DNA of 64,000 nt. Origin: Polaribacter sp. MED152 (GTDB lineage Bacteria; Bacteroidota; Bacteroidia; Flavobacteriales; Flavobacteriaceae). Of this stretch, positions 7,226 to 16,590 are shown in pieces (position 1 is the stretch's first letter; each line of letters begins with the position of its first letter). The notes under the pieces were generated by a model that was not told the DNA's origin, did no database searches, and was given only the letters and a program-made list of their open reading frames with translations. Location of the stretch: positions 496,001 to 560,000 of the forward strand of contig NC_020830.1 in the NCBI RefSeq assembly GCF_000152945.2. Direction: 5' to 3'. The translations under genes were made by a program, and so were the position numbers.

Positions 7226-10200
7226 TTAGAAAATATAACGTAAACCAATTTGTGCTTGCCATCTAGATTGTAAACTACTATCAAAAGCAAACGTGTCTGT
7301 TAACGTTTCATCAAAAGTATAAGTTGGTTGCAATGTATTAGCATCAACAGAAACTCCTAATGGTTGTACATTTCTTGGTTGTTGAACAACACCCCAATCT
7401 GAATTAATTAAGTTACCAAGGTTTAAAATATCTAAACTTATTTGAATAGTATTTTCTTTACCATCTGCAACATTAAAGTTAAAGTCTTGTAATACTTTTA
7501 AATCCCAACGACCTCTCCATGGAGCTAAAGCACCATATCTTTCTACATACTGCCCTCTTCTTTCACTTAAATAATCATCTTGCTGAATGTAAGATTCAAA
7601 TGCAGCAGCTTGTCCTGCACCTGTAAACTGCATTGAATTTAATTCTGATGCTGTTGGTACATATAATAAATCATTTACAGAAGAACCATCGTTATTGATG
7701 TCTCCTCCATAAGTATAATTAAATCTACCTCCTTTAGCATATTCAAAGAATGTAGTAAAAGTTGTTGGAGCTTTTTCTCCAAAAAAGTTGAACTTCTTAG
7801 AAGCAACACCAATAATTCTATGTGTATCTCCATATTTAGAGTACGCTAAAACATCGTTGTTAGCATTTCCTACAACTGGATTAAATGCGAATGCATCTCC
7901 TGTAATTTCAGCTTCAATTGAGTTTACATCTTTTGAGTTTAAGTAACTATATGCAATGTTTGTATACAAACCGTTGTCAAACGTCTTTTCTACTTTAGTA
8001 GTAAAGTTGTAAGTTCTACCTTTATTTGAGTTTGTAAATACATAACCATTGTTACCTTTATCTGAGTCTAAATAATATGCTCTATTATCTGCACCAGATA
8101 AGTTTCCTGTAGGATTTCTTAATCCCCAGTTTTGTACATGTGCACCATTGATATCTTTACTGTAAGATAAATCTGTAGAGATTACATAGTTGCTTTCTAA
8201 TTTATAATCTACACCAATGTTGGTTCTCCAAACTTGTGGAAATTGAAAATCTGGATCAACTGCTTGATAAAAGAAAGCCTCTGGATTTGCAATTTGGTTT
8301 CCAATCCAAACAAAAGGCAATCTACCTGTAAAGATACCTGTTCCTCCTCTTAATTGTAATTTTCCTTCTCCATTAGCATCCCAGTTAAACCCTAATCTTG
8401 GAGAAAATAACCACTTGTCTGTTGGCATTTTTCTGTTATCTAAAGTAACTTCTTGTTGTGTATTTGGATTGTAATAAGGAATATCAGGAGCAAAACAACA
8501 TGCATTATCTATAACATCTTGCGCTTTCTGAGTTGTATCAAAGAATAAAGGTTTGTCAAAACGTACTCCGTAAGTAATTTTTAAATCATCACTTGCATTC
8601 CATTCGTCCTGCACATAAAAAGCCAATTGACCTACATTAGTTTCTGCTAATGCAAAACCACCAGGATTTCCTGTACCATTTGCTAATCTTGAATTGTTTG
8701 CAGCAATTGCAGCATCAAATTGTGCTTGATAGTTTGCTACTAAAGCAGCTTCTGCTGTTGGGTTACCCACTGTGTTTCTAAAGTCTGCAATATCTCCTGA
8801 AGGGAAAAATACACCTTGAGCACCAAAAGCACCTAAGTTAAAAGAGTTATCAAACATAAATTTCTCAAAAGAAAAACCAACTGTATAAGTATGATCTCCT
8901 TTAAAAAAGCTCATGTTATTTGTAATTTGTAATACTTTTTGATCTAACTTGTTATTAATAGAAAATGGTTCATGCCCAGCAATGATGTAATTAGAACCTC
9001 CATTTAATAAAGTAATTGATGGTGCTGGAGTAGATAATGGCGTTCTAAAATCATCAAAATGAGTATACCCAACTTGAAGTTTGTTAGAAGTTTCATCATT
9101 AAAAGTTGAATTTAATTCTACTAAGAATGAATTGATATTATTATTTATTTGATAACCTGCATTCTCAAATTGTAACGTAGTTGCATTTGGCCCTCTAAAA
9201 CCTAATGCTGTTGGGTGTGCTGGTTTTTCTTTAGATGCTATTAAAAAATTGTATACAAAGGCTAATCTATGATTTTCATTAATATTCCAATCTAACTTAA
9301 ATAAACCTTTCGTTGAATTTGCATCGTAAGTAAACCCTTCATAAGCCCCTGGGTTATATGTTTGGCCATTTCCAATATTAACCTGGCTTAAAATACTACT
9401 TACTAATTGTAAGTCAGATTCTAAAACTCTAGACTCGTTTAGTGCTCCAGAACCTGTATTTGGTACAAATGAAGAACCTAATTCAGTAACTTCATCTTTC
9501 TCAAAATTGGCAAAAAAGAATAATTTATTTTTAATAATTGGCCCTCCAATACTAACTCCATACTGATTTTGAGTTAAACTTGGTTTGAAAACATCTTGAC
9601 CATTGATTTTACCTCCTGTTAAATCTTCGTTTCTGTAAAAACCATAAACAGTTCCACGAAACTCATTTGTACCACTTTTTGTAACTGCATCTACAGAAGC
9701 TCCTGTAAATCCTGATTGAGTAACATCATAAGGTGCTACAGAAACAGAAATTTGTTCAATTGCATCTAAAGAAATTGGCTGAGCGTTCGTTTGTCCTCCT
9801 GGTGTTGCAGCATCTAATCCAAAAGGATTATTAAAAATAGAACCGTCTAAAGAAAAGTTGTTAAACTGATCGTTTCTACCCCCAAAAGAACCATTACTTG
9901 CTGTAGGCTCTAACCTAGTAAAATCTGATGCTGATCTAGAAATTGTAGGCAAAACTTTTAATTGAGTAGCTGTTACACTTGTTTGTGCTCCAGTTCTATC
10001 ATTATTAAAAATTTTATTTTTTGCAGAGGAAATAACAATCTCGTCTAAAGATTCTCCTTCTTCTACTAATTTTGCATCAATGTTTGTTGTTTTACCTAAG
10101 GTTAAATAAACATCATTAACTACTTGTTCTTTAAAACCTAAATAACTAAAAGTAATTTTATACGGTCCTCCAACTCTTAAGTTTAAAACGGTATACCTAC

Positions 10201-10387
10201 CATTATCTTGAGCAGTTGTTCCTCTTAACGTACCTGTTGGAACATGTAAAACAGAAATTGTAGCCCCAAAAAGTGCTTCTCCTGTTTCGTCTGTAACAGT
10301 ACCTTTAATTTTAGATGTTGTAACCTGTGCAAACAGAACAACATTTAACATTAAAAATAATGTTGTGAAAAATAATTTTTTGTTCAT
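7226..10387 (-). CDS. TonB-dependent outer-membrane receptor, Oar-like
   Basis: The 1053-residue protein starts with a signal peptide (MNKKLFFTTLFLMLNVVLFAQ) and a CarboxypepD_reg domain (about 25-110, GTVTDETGEALFGATISV). A plug follows (about 125-250, with PTISRSASDFTRLEP and FNNFSLDGSIFNNPFG), then a long beta-barrel ending in the aromatic RYIF. The Oar-type plug and lack of a neighbouring SusD gene argue for an Oar-like receptor rather than a glycan SusC. It imports or exports an unknown substrate using TonB energy. A TACTTTTG box lies 41 nt upstream and a strong terminator follows, so it is monocistronic. Confidence 0.9.
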   Translation of the reverse strand: MNKKLFFTTLFLMLNVVLFAQVTTSKIKGTVTDETGEALFGATISVLHVPTGTLRGTTAQDNGRYTVLNLRVGGPYKITFSYLGFKEQVVNDVYLTLGKTTNIDAKLVEEGESLDEIVISSAKNKIFNNDRTGAQTSVTATQLKVLPTISRSASDFTRLEPTASNGSFGGRNDQFNNFSLDGSIFNNPFGLDAATPGGQTNAQPISLDAIEQISVSVAPYDVTQSGFTGASVDAVTKSGTNEFRGTVYGFYRNEDLTGGKINGQDVFKPSLTQNQYGVSIGGPIIKNKLFFFANFEKDEVTELGSSFVPNTGSGALNESRVLESDLQLVSSILSQVNIGNGQTYNPGAYEGFTYDANSTKGLFKLDWNINENHRLAFVYNFLIASKEKPAHPTALGFRGPNATTLQFENAGYQINNNINSFLVELNSTFNDETSNKLQVGYTHFDDFRTPLSTPAPSITLLNGGSNYIIAGHEPFSINNKLDQKVLQITNNMSFFKGDHTYTVGFSFEKFMFDNSFNLGAFGAQGVFFPSGDIADFRNTVGNPTAEAALVANYQAQFDAAIAANNSRLANGTGNPGGFALAETNVGQLAFYVQDEWNASDDLKITYGVRFDKPLFFDTTQKAQDVIDNACCFAPDIPYYNPNTQQEVTLDNRKMPTDKWLFSPRLGFNWDANGEGKLQLRGGTGIFTGRLPFVWIGNQIANPEAFFYQAVDPDFQFPQVWRTNIGVDYKLESNYVISTDLSYSKDINGAHVQNWGLRNPTGNLSGADNRAYYLDSDKGNNGYVFTNSNKGRTYNFTTKVEKTFDNGLYTNIAYSYLNSKDVNSIEAEITGDAFAFNPVVGNANNDVLAYSKYGDTHRIIGVASKKFNFFGEKAPTTFTTFFEYAKGGRFNYTYGGDINNDGSSVNDLLYVPTASELNSMQFTGAGQAAAFESYIQQDDYLSERRGQYVERYGALAPWRGRWDLKVLQDFNFNVADGKENTIQISLDILNLGNLINSDWGVVQQPRNVQPLGVSVDANTLQPTYTFDETLTDTFAFDSSLQSRWQAQIGLRYIF

Positions 10388-10427
10388 TTAATTTTGAATT
10401 TAAATTAGAATTTGAATTTAATTTCGG

Positions 10428-10435
10428 CAAAAGTA
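10428..10435 (-). promoter_or_regulatory. -7 promoter box of the Oar-like receptor
   Basis: TACTTTTG on the minus strand matches the Bacteroidota TAnnTTTG element, 41 nt before the ATG. A TTG 23 nt upstream could be the -33 element, but it lies inside the preceding terminator. Confidence 0.5.
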
Positions 10436-10443
10436 ATAAAAAC

Positions 10444-10478
10444 AAAAAACGCTTACTACAATAGTAAGCGTTTTTTTT
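10444..10478. terminator. Terminator of the rpsF-rpsR-rplI operon
   Basis: Fourteen-bp arms containing CGCTTACT/AGTAAGCG around a 5-nt loop, with runs of A before and T after, so it can work on both strands. It follows rplI by 25 nt on the minus strand. Confidence 0.85.
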
Positions 10479-10502
10479 AACGTTTAGTTAACAGTTTATT
10501 AA

Positions 10503-10949
10503 CTATTCTGAAACTACTTCAAAATTAATATCTGCAACTACCTCTCTATGTAATCTAACAGATGCTTCATAAACTCCTAATCTTTTTACAGAACCACCAA
10601 CAACTTTAATAAATTTCTTGTCGATTTCTGTTCCTTCTTTTGCTAAAGCTGCAGCTAAATCTATGTTGTTTACAGAACCAAATAATTTGTCTCCTGAACC
10701 AGTTTTAGATGCAATTTTAATATCATATCCTTTAATTGTTTCTGCAACTTTGTTTGCATCTTCAATTAATTTAGCTTCTTTATAAGCACGTTGTTTTAAA
10801 TTCTCTGCTAAAACTTTCTTTGCAGATGTAGTAGCTAAAACTGCTTGTCCTGTAGGGATTAAAAAGTTTCTACCATAACCGTTTTTCACGTCTACGATGT
10901 CATCTTTAAATCCTAAATTTTCTACGTCTTGTCTTAAAATCAATTCCAT
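10503..10949 (-). CDS. rplI: 50S ribosomal protein bL9
   Basis: The 148-residue protein has the bL9 N-terminal domain (MELILRQDVENLGFKDDIVDVKNGYGRNFLIP), a connecting helix rich in Ala and Lys, and a C-terminal domain (GSGDKLFGSVNNIDLAAAL). It binds 23S rRNA near the L1 stalk. Length and order are standard. It is the last gene of rpsF-rpsR-rplI, 15 nt after rpsR, and is followed by a terminator. Confidence 0.97.
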   Translation of the reverse strand: MELILRQDVENLGFKDDIVDVKNGYGRNFLIPTGQAVLATTSAKKVLAENLKQRAYKEAKLIEDANKVAETIKGYDIKIASKTGSGDKLFGSVNNIDLAAALAKEGTEIDKKFIKVVGGSVKRLGVYEASVRLHREVVADINFEVVSE

Positions 10950-10964
10950 GTCTCTACCTCTTTA

Positions 10965-11261
10965 TTATTTTAACATATCTCCAACGTAAGGCATTAACGC
11001 TAAATGACGCGCTCTTTTAATTGCTTGCGCAACTTTACGTTGATACTTTAATGAAGTTCCTGTTAAACGTCTAGGTAAGATTTTACCTTGCTCGTTTACT
11101 AAATACATTAAGAAGTCTGCATCTTTATAATCGATATACTTAATACCTTTTTTCTTAAATCTACAGTATTTAGCTTCTTTTTTAGTTTCAATGTCTAATG
11201 GTGTTAAATATCTTACATCTGCAGATTTACCACCTTTTGCTTGTTGTTCTATTGATGCCAT
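10965..11261 (-). CDS. rpsR: 30S ribosomal protein bS18
   Basis: The 98-residue protein shows the bS18 core [20 protein letters not shown], followed by [10 protein letters not shown] and [21 protein letters not shown]. It pairs with bS6 on the 30S platform. The N terminus is about 20 residues longer than in E. coli, which is usual for Bacteroidota. It lies between rpsF (3-nt gap) and rplI. Confidence 0.97.
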   Translation of the reverse strand: MASIEQQAKGGKSADVRYLTPLDIETKKEAKYCRFKKKGIKYIDYKDADFLMYLVNEQGKILPRRLTGTSLKYQRKVAQAIKRARHLALMPYVGDMLK

Positions 11262-11264
11262 ACC

Positions 11265-11606
11265 TTATTTTTTAGTAGATTTAACACGTTCTCTTCTTTT
11301 CTCTGCCCATGCAGCTGCATGTTTGTCTAGTCTTACAGTTAAATAACGCATAACGCTATCGTCTCTTCTAAACTCTAATTCAAAAGCAGTAATTTCTTCT
11401 CCTGCAATTTTAAATTCAAATAAGTGATAAAAACCACTTTTCTTTTTTTGAATTGGGTAAGCTAATTTTTTTAAGCCCCAATCTTCTTTAGAAATCATTT
11501 CGGCACCTTTAGAAACCAAATAGTCATTAAACTTTTGTACTGTTTCCTTTATCTGAGTATCAGATAAAACGGGATTCAAAATGAAAACAGTTTCGTAATG
11601 ATTCAT
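11265..11606 (-). CDS. rpsF: 30S ribosomal protein bS6
   Basis: The 113-residue bS6 has MNHYETVFILNPVLSD, WGLKKLAYPIQKKKSGFYHLFEF and the RRDDSVMRYLTVRLD segment. It is the first gene of the operon. The 5' leader is only about 30 nt from a TATATTTG box and is AT-rich without obvious folding, so the S6:S18 autoregulatory leader known in other phyla is not evident here. Confidence 0.97.
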   Translation of the reverse strand: MNHYETVFILNPVLSDTQIKETVQKFNDYLVSKGAEMISKEDWGLKKLAYPIQKKKSGFYHLFEFKIAGEEITAFELEFRRDDSVMRYLTVRLDKHAAAWAEKRRERVKSTKK

Positions 11607-11638
11607 AATTAAAAATTTATTGTTTATTTTTAAGGGTG

Positions 11639-11646
11639 CAAATATA
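11639..11646 (-). promoter_or_regulatory. -7 promoter box of rpsF operon
   Basis: TATATTTG on the minus strand matches TAnnTTTG, 33 nt before the rpsF start. The -33 region lacks a clear TTG. Confidence 0.5.
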
Positions 11647-11729
11647 ATAACTTTTTTCTATTTAACACATAAATAAGCCATTTATAATTAAGTAATTTAT
11701 TGACTGCTAATTAAACCTAAAACACTGAA

Positions 11730-12620
11730 ATGCAAATACCTGAAATACCAGATTTAATTCATTATGCGATTCCTTTTTTTGTAGCTACTGTAATCTTAGA
11801 AATAGTACTTACTATTAAAGTTAAAATGCAGGAATACGAATATAAAGATGCAGGAACCTCAATTATTATGGGTTTAGGGAACGTATTTATAGGTTTATTT
11901 ACAAAAGCACTTGTATTAAGTTTGTTTTATTTCTTTTATCAATTCAGAGTTTTTACCATTCCTTTTGCACTTTGGTCTTGGGTTGTTTTATTATTTGCTG
12001 AAGACTTCTGTTATTATTGGTTTCACAGAATTAGTCATGAAAGTAGGTTTTTTTGGGCTAGCCATGTTGTCCATCACTCTTCTAAAGAATATAATCTTAG
12101 CACAGCTTTAAGGCAAACTTGGTCTGGTAGTTTTTTTAGCTTTATTTTCTGGATTCCATTAGTTGTCATTGGTTTTCATCCAATTATGGTTTTGGTTCAG
12201 ATGTCTGTAAGTTTAATCTACCAATACTGGATTCATACCAAATTAATTGATAAAATGCCAAGATGGTTTGAAGCCATTTTTAATACTCCCAGTCATCATA
12301 GAGTGCATCATGCAACAAATGCTCAGTATTTAGATAGAAATCATGCTGGAATATTTATTATCTGGGATAAATTATTCAACACTTACGAACCTGAGGTTGA
12401 AGAACCTGTCTATGGTTTGGTAGCCAATATAGATACATATAATCCTATTAAAGTAGCTTTTTTAGAGTGGTATCAAATGTTTAAAGATGCTTTTACAACT
12501 AAAACTTCTTTAAGGAATAGGCTTAATTACTTTATAAAACCTCCTGGATGGAAACATGATGGTTCTAGCATTTTATCATCTGACTTAAGAAAATCTTGGG
12601 AAGAAAAAAGAGATAAGTAA
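11730..12620 (+). CDS. Sterol desaturase / fatty acid hydroxylase superfamily membrane protein
   Basis: The 296-residue membrane protein has about four to five hydrophobic helices and the di-iron histidine clusters of the family: HRISH (near 101), HVVHHSS (near 114) and SHHRVHHATN, with the downstream NHAG. Members hydroxylate or desaturate lipids at a non-haem di-iron centre; the substrate here is not predictable. It reads divergently from rpsF and ends in a shared terminator with alanine dehydrogenase. Confidence 0.88.
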   Translation: MQIPEIPDLIHYAIPFFVATVILEIVLTIKVKMQEYEYKDAGTSIIMGLGNVFIGLFTKALVLSLFYFFYQFRVFTIPFALWSWVVLLFAEDFCYYWFHRISHESRFFWASHVVHHSSKEYNLSTALRQTWSGSFFSFIFWIPLVVIGFHPIMVLVQMSVSLIYQYWIHTKLIDKMPRWFEAIFNTPSHHRVHHATNAQYLDRNHAGIFIIWDKLFNTYEPEVEEPVYGLVANIDTYNPIKVAFLEWYQMFKDAFTTKTSLRNRLNYFIKPPGWKHDGSSILSSDLRKSWEEKRDK

Positions 12621-12640
12621 AACTACTTATCTCTTTTTTA
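12605..12640. terminator. Bidirectional terminator between converging genes
   Basis: Sixteen-bp arms (GAGATAAGTA core plus six A/T pairs) around a 4-nt AAAC loop, with A-run and T-run on the two sides. It spans the stop codon of the hydroxylase gene and lies 18 nt from the end of the alanine dehydrogenase gene. Confidence 0.9.
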
Positions 12641-12658
12641 AAATAAACAATTCTTGAA

Positions 12659-13741
12659 TTATTCAAAAATACCTTCTAGTTCTTTATAAGTAATTTCACC
12701 TTTTACAATATTTAATCCTTTTGCTAAACTTTCATCGGTTTCACAGGCCTTTTCCCAACCTAAATTAGCCAATTTTAATATATAAGATAAAGTTACATTG
12801 GTTAATGCCATAGTTGATGTGTAAGGCACAGCACCTGGCATATTTGCGACACAATAGTGTACTACATCATCTATAATATAGGTAGGCTCTTCATGTGTGG
12901 TTGCTTTTGTTGTTTCAAAACATCCACCTTGATCTACTGCTACATCTACAACAACAGTACCTGGCCTCATTTCTTTAAGCATATCTTTAGTAATTAATTT
13001 TGGAGCTTTACCTCCTTTAACTAAAACACCACCCACTATTAAATCGTGAGTTTTGATATGTTGACGAATACTATACTCACTAGAAAAACCAGTAATTACA
13101 TGATTTGGTAATACATCATTCACATAACGCAAACGTTTCATATTAATATCTAAAATGGTAACATGAGCACCTAAACCTGCTGCCATTTTTGCTGCTTGCA
13201 CTCCAACAACACCTGCGCCTAAAATTAACACTTTACCTGGTGTAACACCTGGAACACCACCCAATAAAATCCCTCTACCCTTCACAGGTTTTTCTAAATA
13301 TTTTGCTCCTTGCTGTATAGACATTCTTCCTGCAACTTCAGACATTGGTGTTAATAATGGTAAGGTACCCTCTGAATCTTCTACAGTTTCATAGGCAATA
13401 CAAATAGACTTACTTTCTATCATTGCCTTTGTTAAAGGCTCACTAGATGCAAAATGGAAATAAGTAAAAACAATTTGATTTTCTTTAATTAAAGGATATT
13501 CTGAAGCTATTGGCTCTTTTACCTTTACAATCATTTCGCTTTTAGCGTAAACATCTTCTATAGTAGGTAAAATTTCTGCTCCAACTTCTAGGTAATCTTC
13601 ATCAAAAAAACCACTTCCTTCACCAGCTGTAGATTGTACATAGACTGTATGATTATTTTTTACTAAGGCAAAAACACCTGCTGGTGTCATACCTACTCTA
13701 CTTTCGTTATTTTTAATTTCTTTTGGAATACCAACTATCAT
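12659..13741 (-). CDS. ald: Alanine dehydrogenase
   Basis: The 360-residue protein converts L-alanine, NAD+ and water to pyruvate, NADH and ammonia. The N-terminal domain begins IVGIPKEIKNNESRVGMTPAG, with VKVKEP and the active-site His in YFHFASS. The NAD-binding domain has LGAGVVGVQAAKMAAGLG and later VDQGGCFETT and PGAVPYTSTMALTN, all typical of Ald. Length is close to the usual 370. It probably links alanine to central carbon and nitrogen metabolism. Upstream, a TACTTTTA near-match may be its -7 box. Confidence 0.95.
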   Translation of the reverse strand: MIVGIPKEIKNNESRVGMTPAGVFALVKNNHTVYVQSTAGEGSGFFDEDYLEVGAEILPTIEDVYAKSEMIVKVKEPIASEYPLIKENQIVFTYFHFASSEPLTKAMIESKSICIAYETVEDSEGTLPLLTPMSEVAGRMSIQQGAKYLEKPVKGRGILLGGVPGVTPGKVLILGAGVVGVQAAKMAAGLGAHVTILDINMKRLRYVNDVLPNHVITGFSSEYSIRQHIKTHDLIVGGVLVKGGKAPKLITKDMLKEMRPGTVVVDVAVDQGGCFETTKATTHEEPTYIIDDVVHYCVANMPGAVPYTSTMALTNVTLSYILKLANLGWEKACETDESLAKGLNIVKGEITYKELEGIFE

Positions 13742-13875
13742 CTTTAAGGTTTAAAAAATATAGACTAAAAGTAATAGGATTATTTAATATAATCTAAAAT
13801 AGAATTCTGATTTTAAAAACTTTTATCATATCAACAAAAAAGCTTTTAGAAAATCATAAATCAATAATTATTTAG

Positions 13876-13910
13876 CACAAAAAAAGTCAATGTAATTACA
13901 TTGACTTTTT
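13876..13910 (-). terminator. Terminator of the sigma/anti-sigma/OMP operon
   Basis: A 30-bp perfect palindrome (13881-13910; half-site AAAAAGTCAATGTAA) is followed by more T on the minus strand, 20 nt past the stop of the outer-membrane protein gene. Confidence 0.85.
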
Positions 13911-13930
13911 GATAATATTGTTTTTAAAGA

Positions 13931-15037
13931 TTAGTTTAAATCTAAACGAATTCCCATTGAAATATTTCTAGTTTCAGAGTTCTTAAATAATGGATTTAAA
14001 TCATATTTTACATAAAAACTAGTTGATTTGTAACCAATATAACTGCTAATACCATAGTTAAATGTATTCATATTAAAGTTATCATATTGCACTTGTTTTG
14101 TTTCTACACCTGCAGCATCTGCAAACTCTAAATATTGTCGTGTACCCAATTTAAAACCAAAGAATCCACCAACTCCCAAACGTACAGATTCGTTTGTTCT
14201 ATCTCTAACTCTACCATCTTTGTACACCTTGTTTCTAGATAAATCCCATTCTAAATGTAAAGGGAAAATCATTTGTACATGACGTAATCTACTTTCTGAA
14301 AGTGGATCTCCAAAGTCTTGAATTTCAGTCATATCTCCATTTTTAACGTGAATTCTATTGTCTTCTAATCTTAAGTTATTCCAAAGAAAAGAGAAACCAT
14401 ACTTTACATATAACTGAGATGGTTTTCTAGAAAAACGTGTTTTCCAAGTAAAGCCAAGTTCATAAAAACGAGATCTCCAAAATTGATATTCAGAATCATT
14501 TAAAGAAGATAATTCATTATCATTCAAAACATTATTAACACCCATTGCAAAAACGAATTGAGTTGTAGTTGTTCTTTGATGTTTATTTTTGTAGCTCCAT
14601 CTTTCTTCTCTTTTTTTATTGCGCTCTTCAATGTCTCCTTCAGAAATATTTAGTTTAAAAACCTTATTACCTATTGTAAAGGTATTATCTTCATCTTCAT
14701 TAGTAATTGAGTCTTCTGAACTTGCAATTTTACCATTAGTCTTTGCTTGTACTAAAATTTGCAACAACGCTTCTTGCTCTCCTACTAATTTTTCTATTCT
14801 CTCTGCATGATATTCTGCAGCCTCCTTCTTTAAATCATCAGCAGTATCTTTTGTTATTTTGCCTCCAGCCAAACGTTTATCGATGTTTAATACCTTAGCC
14901 TTTAATGAGTCTTTTTGCTGTTTTGTTATTAACTCTATTCTTTTAGAAATTTTGGCAACTTCTTTCTCAAATGTTTTTTCTTGAGATTGCATCATAGTTG
15001 TACATAACACAACTAATATTAGTAGTATTCCTTTCAT
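13931..15037 (-). CDS. Predicted outer-membrane beta-barrel protein of a sigma-factor operon
   Basis: The 368-residue protein has a signal peptide (MKGILLILVVLCTTMMQSQ), a charged coiled coil (about 20-95), a linker, and from about 160 alternating amphipathic strands with aromatic ends (FVFAMGVN, FYELGFTWKTRF, LYVKYGFSFLW, FYVKYDLNPLF), ending SMGIRLDLN. I infer a small barrel with a periplasmic coiled coil. It is the third gene after an ECF sigma factor and a membrane-anchored putative anti-sigma factor and shares their terminator, so it may be a target or sensor of that system. No named family is recognised. Confidence 0.7.
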   Translation of the reverse strand: MKGILLILVVLCTTMMQSQEKTFEKEVAKISKRIELITKQQKDSLKAKVLNIDKRLAGGKITKDTADDLKKEAAEYHAERIEKLVGEQEALLQILVQAKTNGKIASSEDSITNEDEDNTFTIGNKVFKLNISEGDIEERNKKREERWSYKNKHQRTTTTQFVFAMGVNNVLNDNELSSLNDSEYQFWRSRFYELGFTWKTRFSRKPSQLYVKYGFSFLWNNLRLEDNRIHVKNGDMTEIQDFGDPLSESRLRHVQMIFPLHLEWDLSRNKVYKDGRVRDRTNESVRLGVGGFFGFKLGTRQYLEFADAAGVETKQVQYDNFNMNTFNYGISSYIGYKSTSFYVKYDLNPLFKNSETRNISMGIRLDLN

Positions 15038-15084
15038 TTTTATTGATTTTAAGATTGTTAGATTATTTTATTTTGTAGAATTAA

Positions 15085-15894
15085 TTAATCGTTTCTACTG
15101 GCAATTGCAGAGGCAATATCTGATACTTTGCTTTTTAATGATTTTAAGAAATTATTCTGAAAATCGTCATCATCTATTGTTCTTTCTACTTCTGCTAAAA
15201 TGGTATTAGGATTAACTTTTAAATTCGACTTTTTGAGCTCAATTTTTATCGTATTCAAAATAGCATCTCTATCCATATTATATTTAGCATAATACTGTTT
15301 TACTTCTTGAGAAGTATGCGTAACTGCAAAAAGTAAGTCTTCTGCATTTACTTTAATTTTACTATTCTTATAGCCTTTTTTTATTGTTGATGCCTTTTTG
15401 ATATCATCTATTTGTTGTTTCTTTTTATCTACCTCAGGCTCAACATCAACAATAGCTAAGCCTTTATTTTGTCTTTTATCAGTTGCTATTTTCTTCGTTT
15501 TTTTCTTGTAAACACTATTCTTTACAACTATTTTATCTTCGGATTTCGAGAATTTATCAGCATCAATTTCTTCTTTTACTAAAGCTTCTTCTACAGGAAT
15601 TTCATTTATGAATTCTTCTATTTTAGAATCGATGCTATTTTTATCTACTGGTTTTACAACCACCTCTTTTACAGGTTTAAAATCACTAGAATCTTTAGAG
15701 AATAATTGAACTCCTATAGTAACCAATAACAAAATACTTGCTGCTACACCTATATAAAAAAACCAACCAATTTTCTTTTGTTTCGGTTGCTCATCTAATT
15801 GTACAGACAAGCGTTCCCAAGCAGAAGCTGATGGCTCAAAAGTTCTGTTTTCGAACTTCTTTTTTATTTGTTGATCTAATTTATTTGTCTTCAT
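15085..15894 (-). CDS. Putative membrane-anchored anti-sigma factor
   Basis: The 269-residue protein has a short cytoplasmic N-terminal helix region (1-42, with the SASAWERLSVQLDEQP block often seen in flavobacterial sigma-factor partners), one transmembrane helix (about 44-65) and a lysine/glutamate-rich periplasmic tail. It overlaps the sigma gene by 14 nt and lies directly behind it. Topology and position fit an anti-sigma factor, but no zinc-binding ZAS motif is present, so the role is inferred from context. Confidence 0.65.
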   Translation of the reverse strand: MKTNKLDQQIKKKFENRTFEPSASAWERLSVQLDEQPKQKKIGWFFYIGVAASILLLVTIGVQLFSKDSSDFKPVKEVVVKPVDKNSIDSKIEEFINEIPVEEALVKEEIDADKFSKSEDKIVVKNSVYKKKTKKIATDKRQNKGLAIVDVEPEVDKKKQQIDDIKKASTIKKGYKNSKIKVNAEDLLFAVTHTSQEVKQYYAKYNMDRDAILNTIKIELKKSNLKVNPNTILAEVERTIDDDDFQNNFLKSLKSKVSDIASAIASRND

Positions 15895-16441
15895 GAACTA
15901 CCTTATTCATTTTTATATAATTTTTCTGCAAAAGTTTACGCGCTTTAAACAATTGAGATTTTGATGTACTTTCAGAAATTTCTAGTTTTTCAGCAATTTC
16001 TGAGTGCTTATAACCTTCTATGGCATACAAATTAAATACCATTTTGTAACCTTCAGGCAATTGGTCTATCAACTTTTGAATATCTTCAACAGATGTGTTT
16101 TCTAAACTTTCTGTTGCAGAATCATTAAAAACATAATCTTCATCAGATAAATCAATAACATTTTTTTTACGCAAATAAGAAATACAGGTATTCACCATTA
16201 TTCTTCTTATCCAACCTTCAAAACTACCTTCGTGTTTGAACCTATGTAAATTGTTAAAAACCTTTAAAAAACCTTGTAGTAATAAATCTTCTGCATGATG
16301 CAAATCTTTTACATATTGCCTGCAAACGCCTAACATTTTAGGAGAATATTGCTCAAACAACATTTGCTGCGCTTCTCTATTGTTGGCAATCGCTTTTTTA
16401 ATTAGCGATTTTTCTTTGTTATGCAATTTTATAATTTTCAA
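15881..16441 (-). CDS. ECF-type sigma-70 family RNA polymerase sigma factor
   Basis: The 186-residue protein has region 2 (QQMLFEQYSPKMLGVCRQYVKD, AEDLLLQGFLKVFNNLHRF, EGSFEGWIRRIMVNTCISYLRK) and region 4 (LPEGYKMVFNLYAIEGYKHSEIAEKLEISESTSKSQLFKARKLL). Region 3 is missing, as in ECF factors. It heads a three-gene operon with a putative anti-sigma factor and an outer-membrane protein. A GGCAACC-N17-GTCTA pattern upstream may be an autoregulated promoter. Confidence 0.9.
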   Translation of the reverse strand: MKIIKLHNKEKSLIKKAIANNREAQQMLFEQYSPKMLGVCRQYVKDLHHAEDLLLQGFLKVFNNLHRFKHEGSFEGWIRRIMVNTCISYLRKKNVIDLSDEDYVFNDSATESLENTSVEDIQKLIDQLPEGYKMVFNLYAIEGYKHSEIAEKLEISESTSKSQLFKARKLLQKNYIKMNKVVHEDK

Positions 16442-16478
16442 GTCTCTTTAGTTGGTTTTAACTGCCTTACAAATATAT

Positions 16479-16507
16479 AGACTACAAGGTTTTAAAAAAG
16501 GTTGCCT
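16479..16507 (-). promoter_or_regulatory. Candidate ECF-sigma promoter (with overlapping housekeeping -7 box)
   Basis: On the minus strand GGCAACC (16507-16501) is separated by 17 nt from GTCTA (16483-16479), resembling the GCAACC/GTCTA elements I remember in front of Bacteroidota ECF operons. A TATATTTG housekeeping-type -7 box begins just downstream (16471-16478). This suggests both basal and autoregulated transcription. Confidence 0.45.
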
Positions 16508-16590
16508 CATTCTATTTTTTATTTATAAATTTTTAAAGAATAGTTATTAAGGCATGAAATTTGATAAATTTATAGCGTTAAATAAAATCT

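Noticed and set aside
11607..11729. S6:S18 ribosomal leader upstream of rpsF
   Set aside because: The leader is only about 30 nt and shows no stem with the characteristic bulge.
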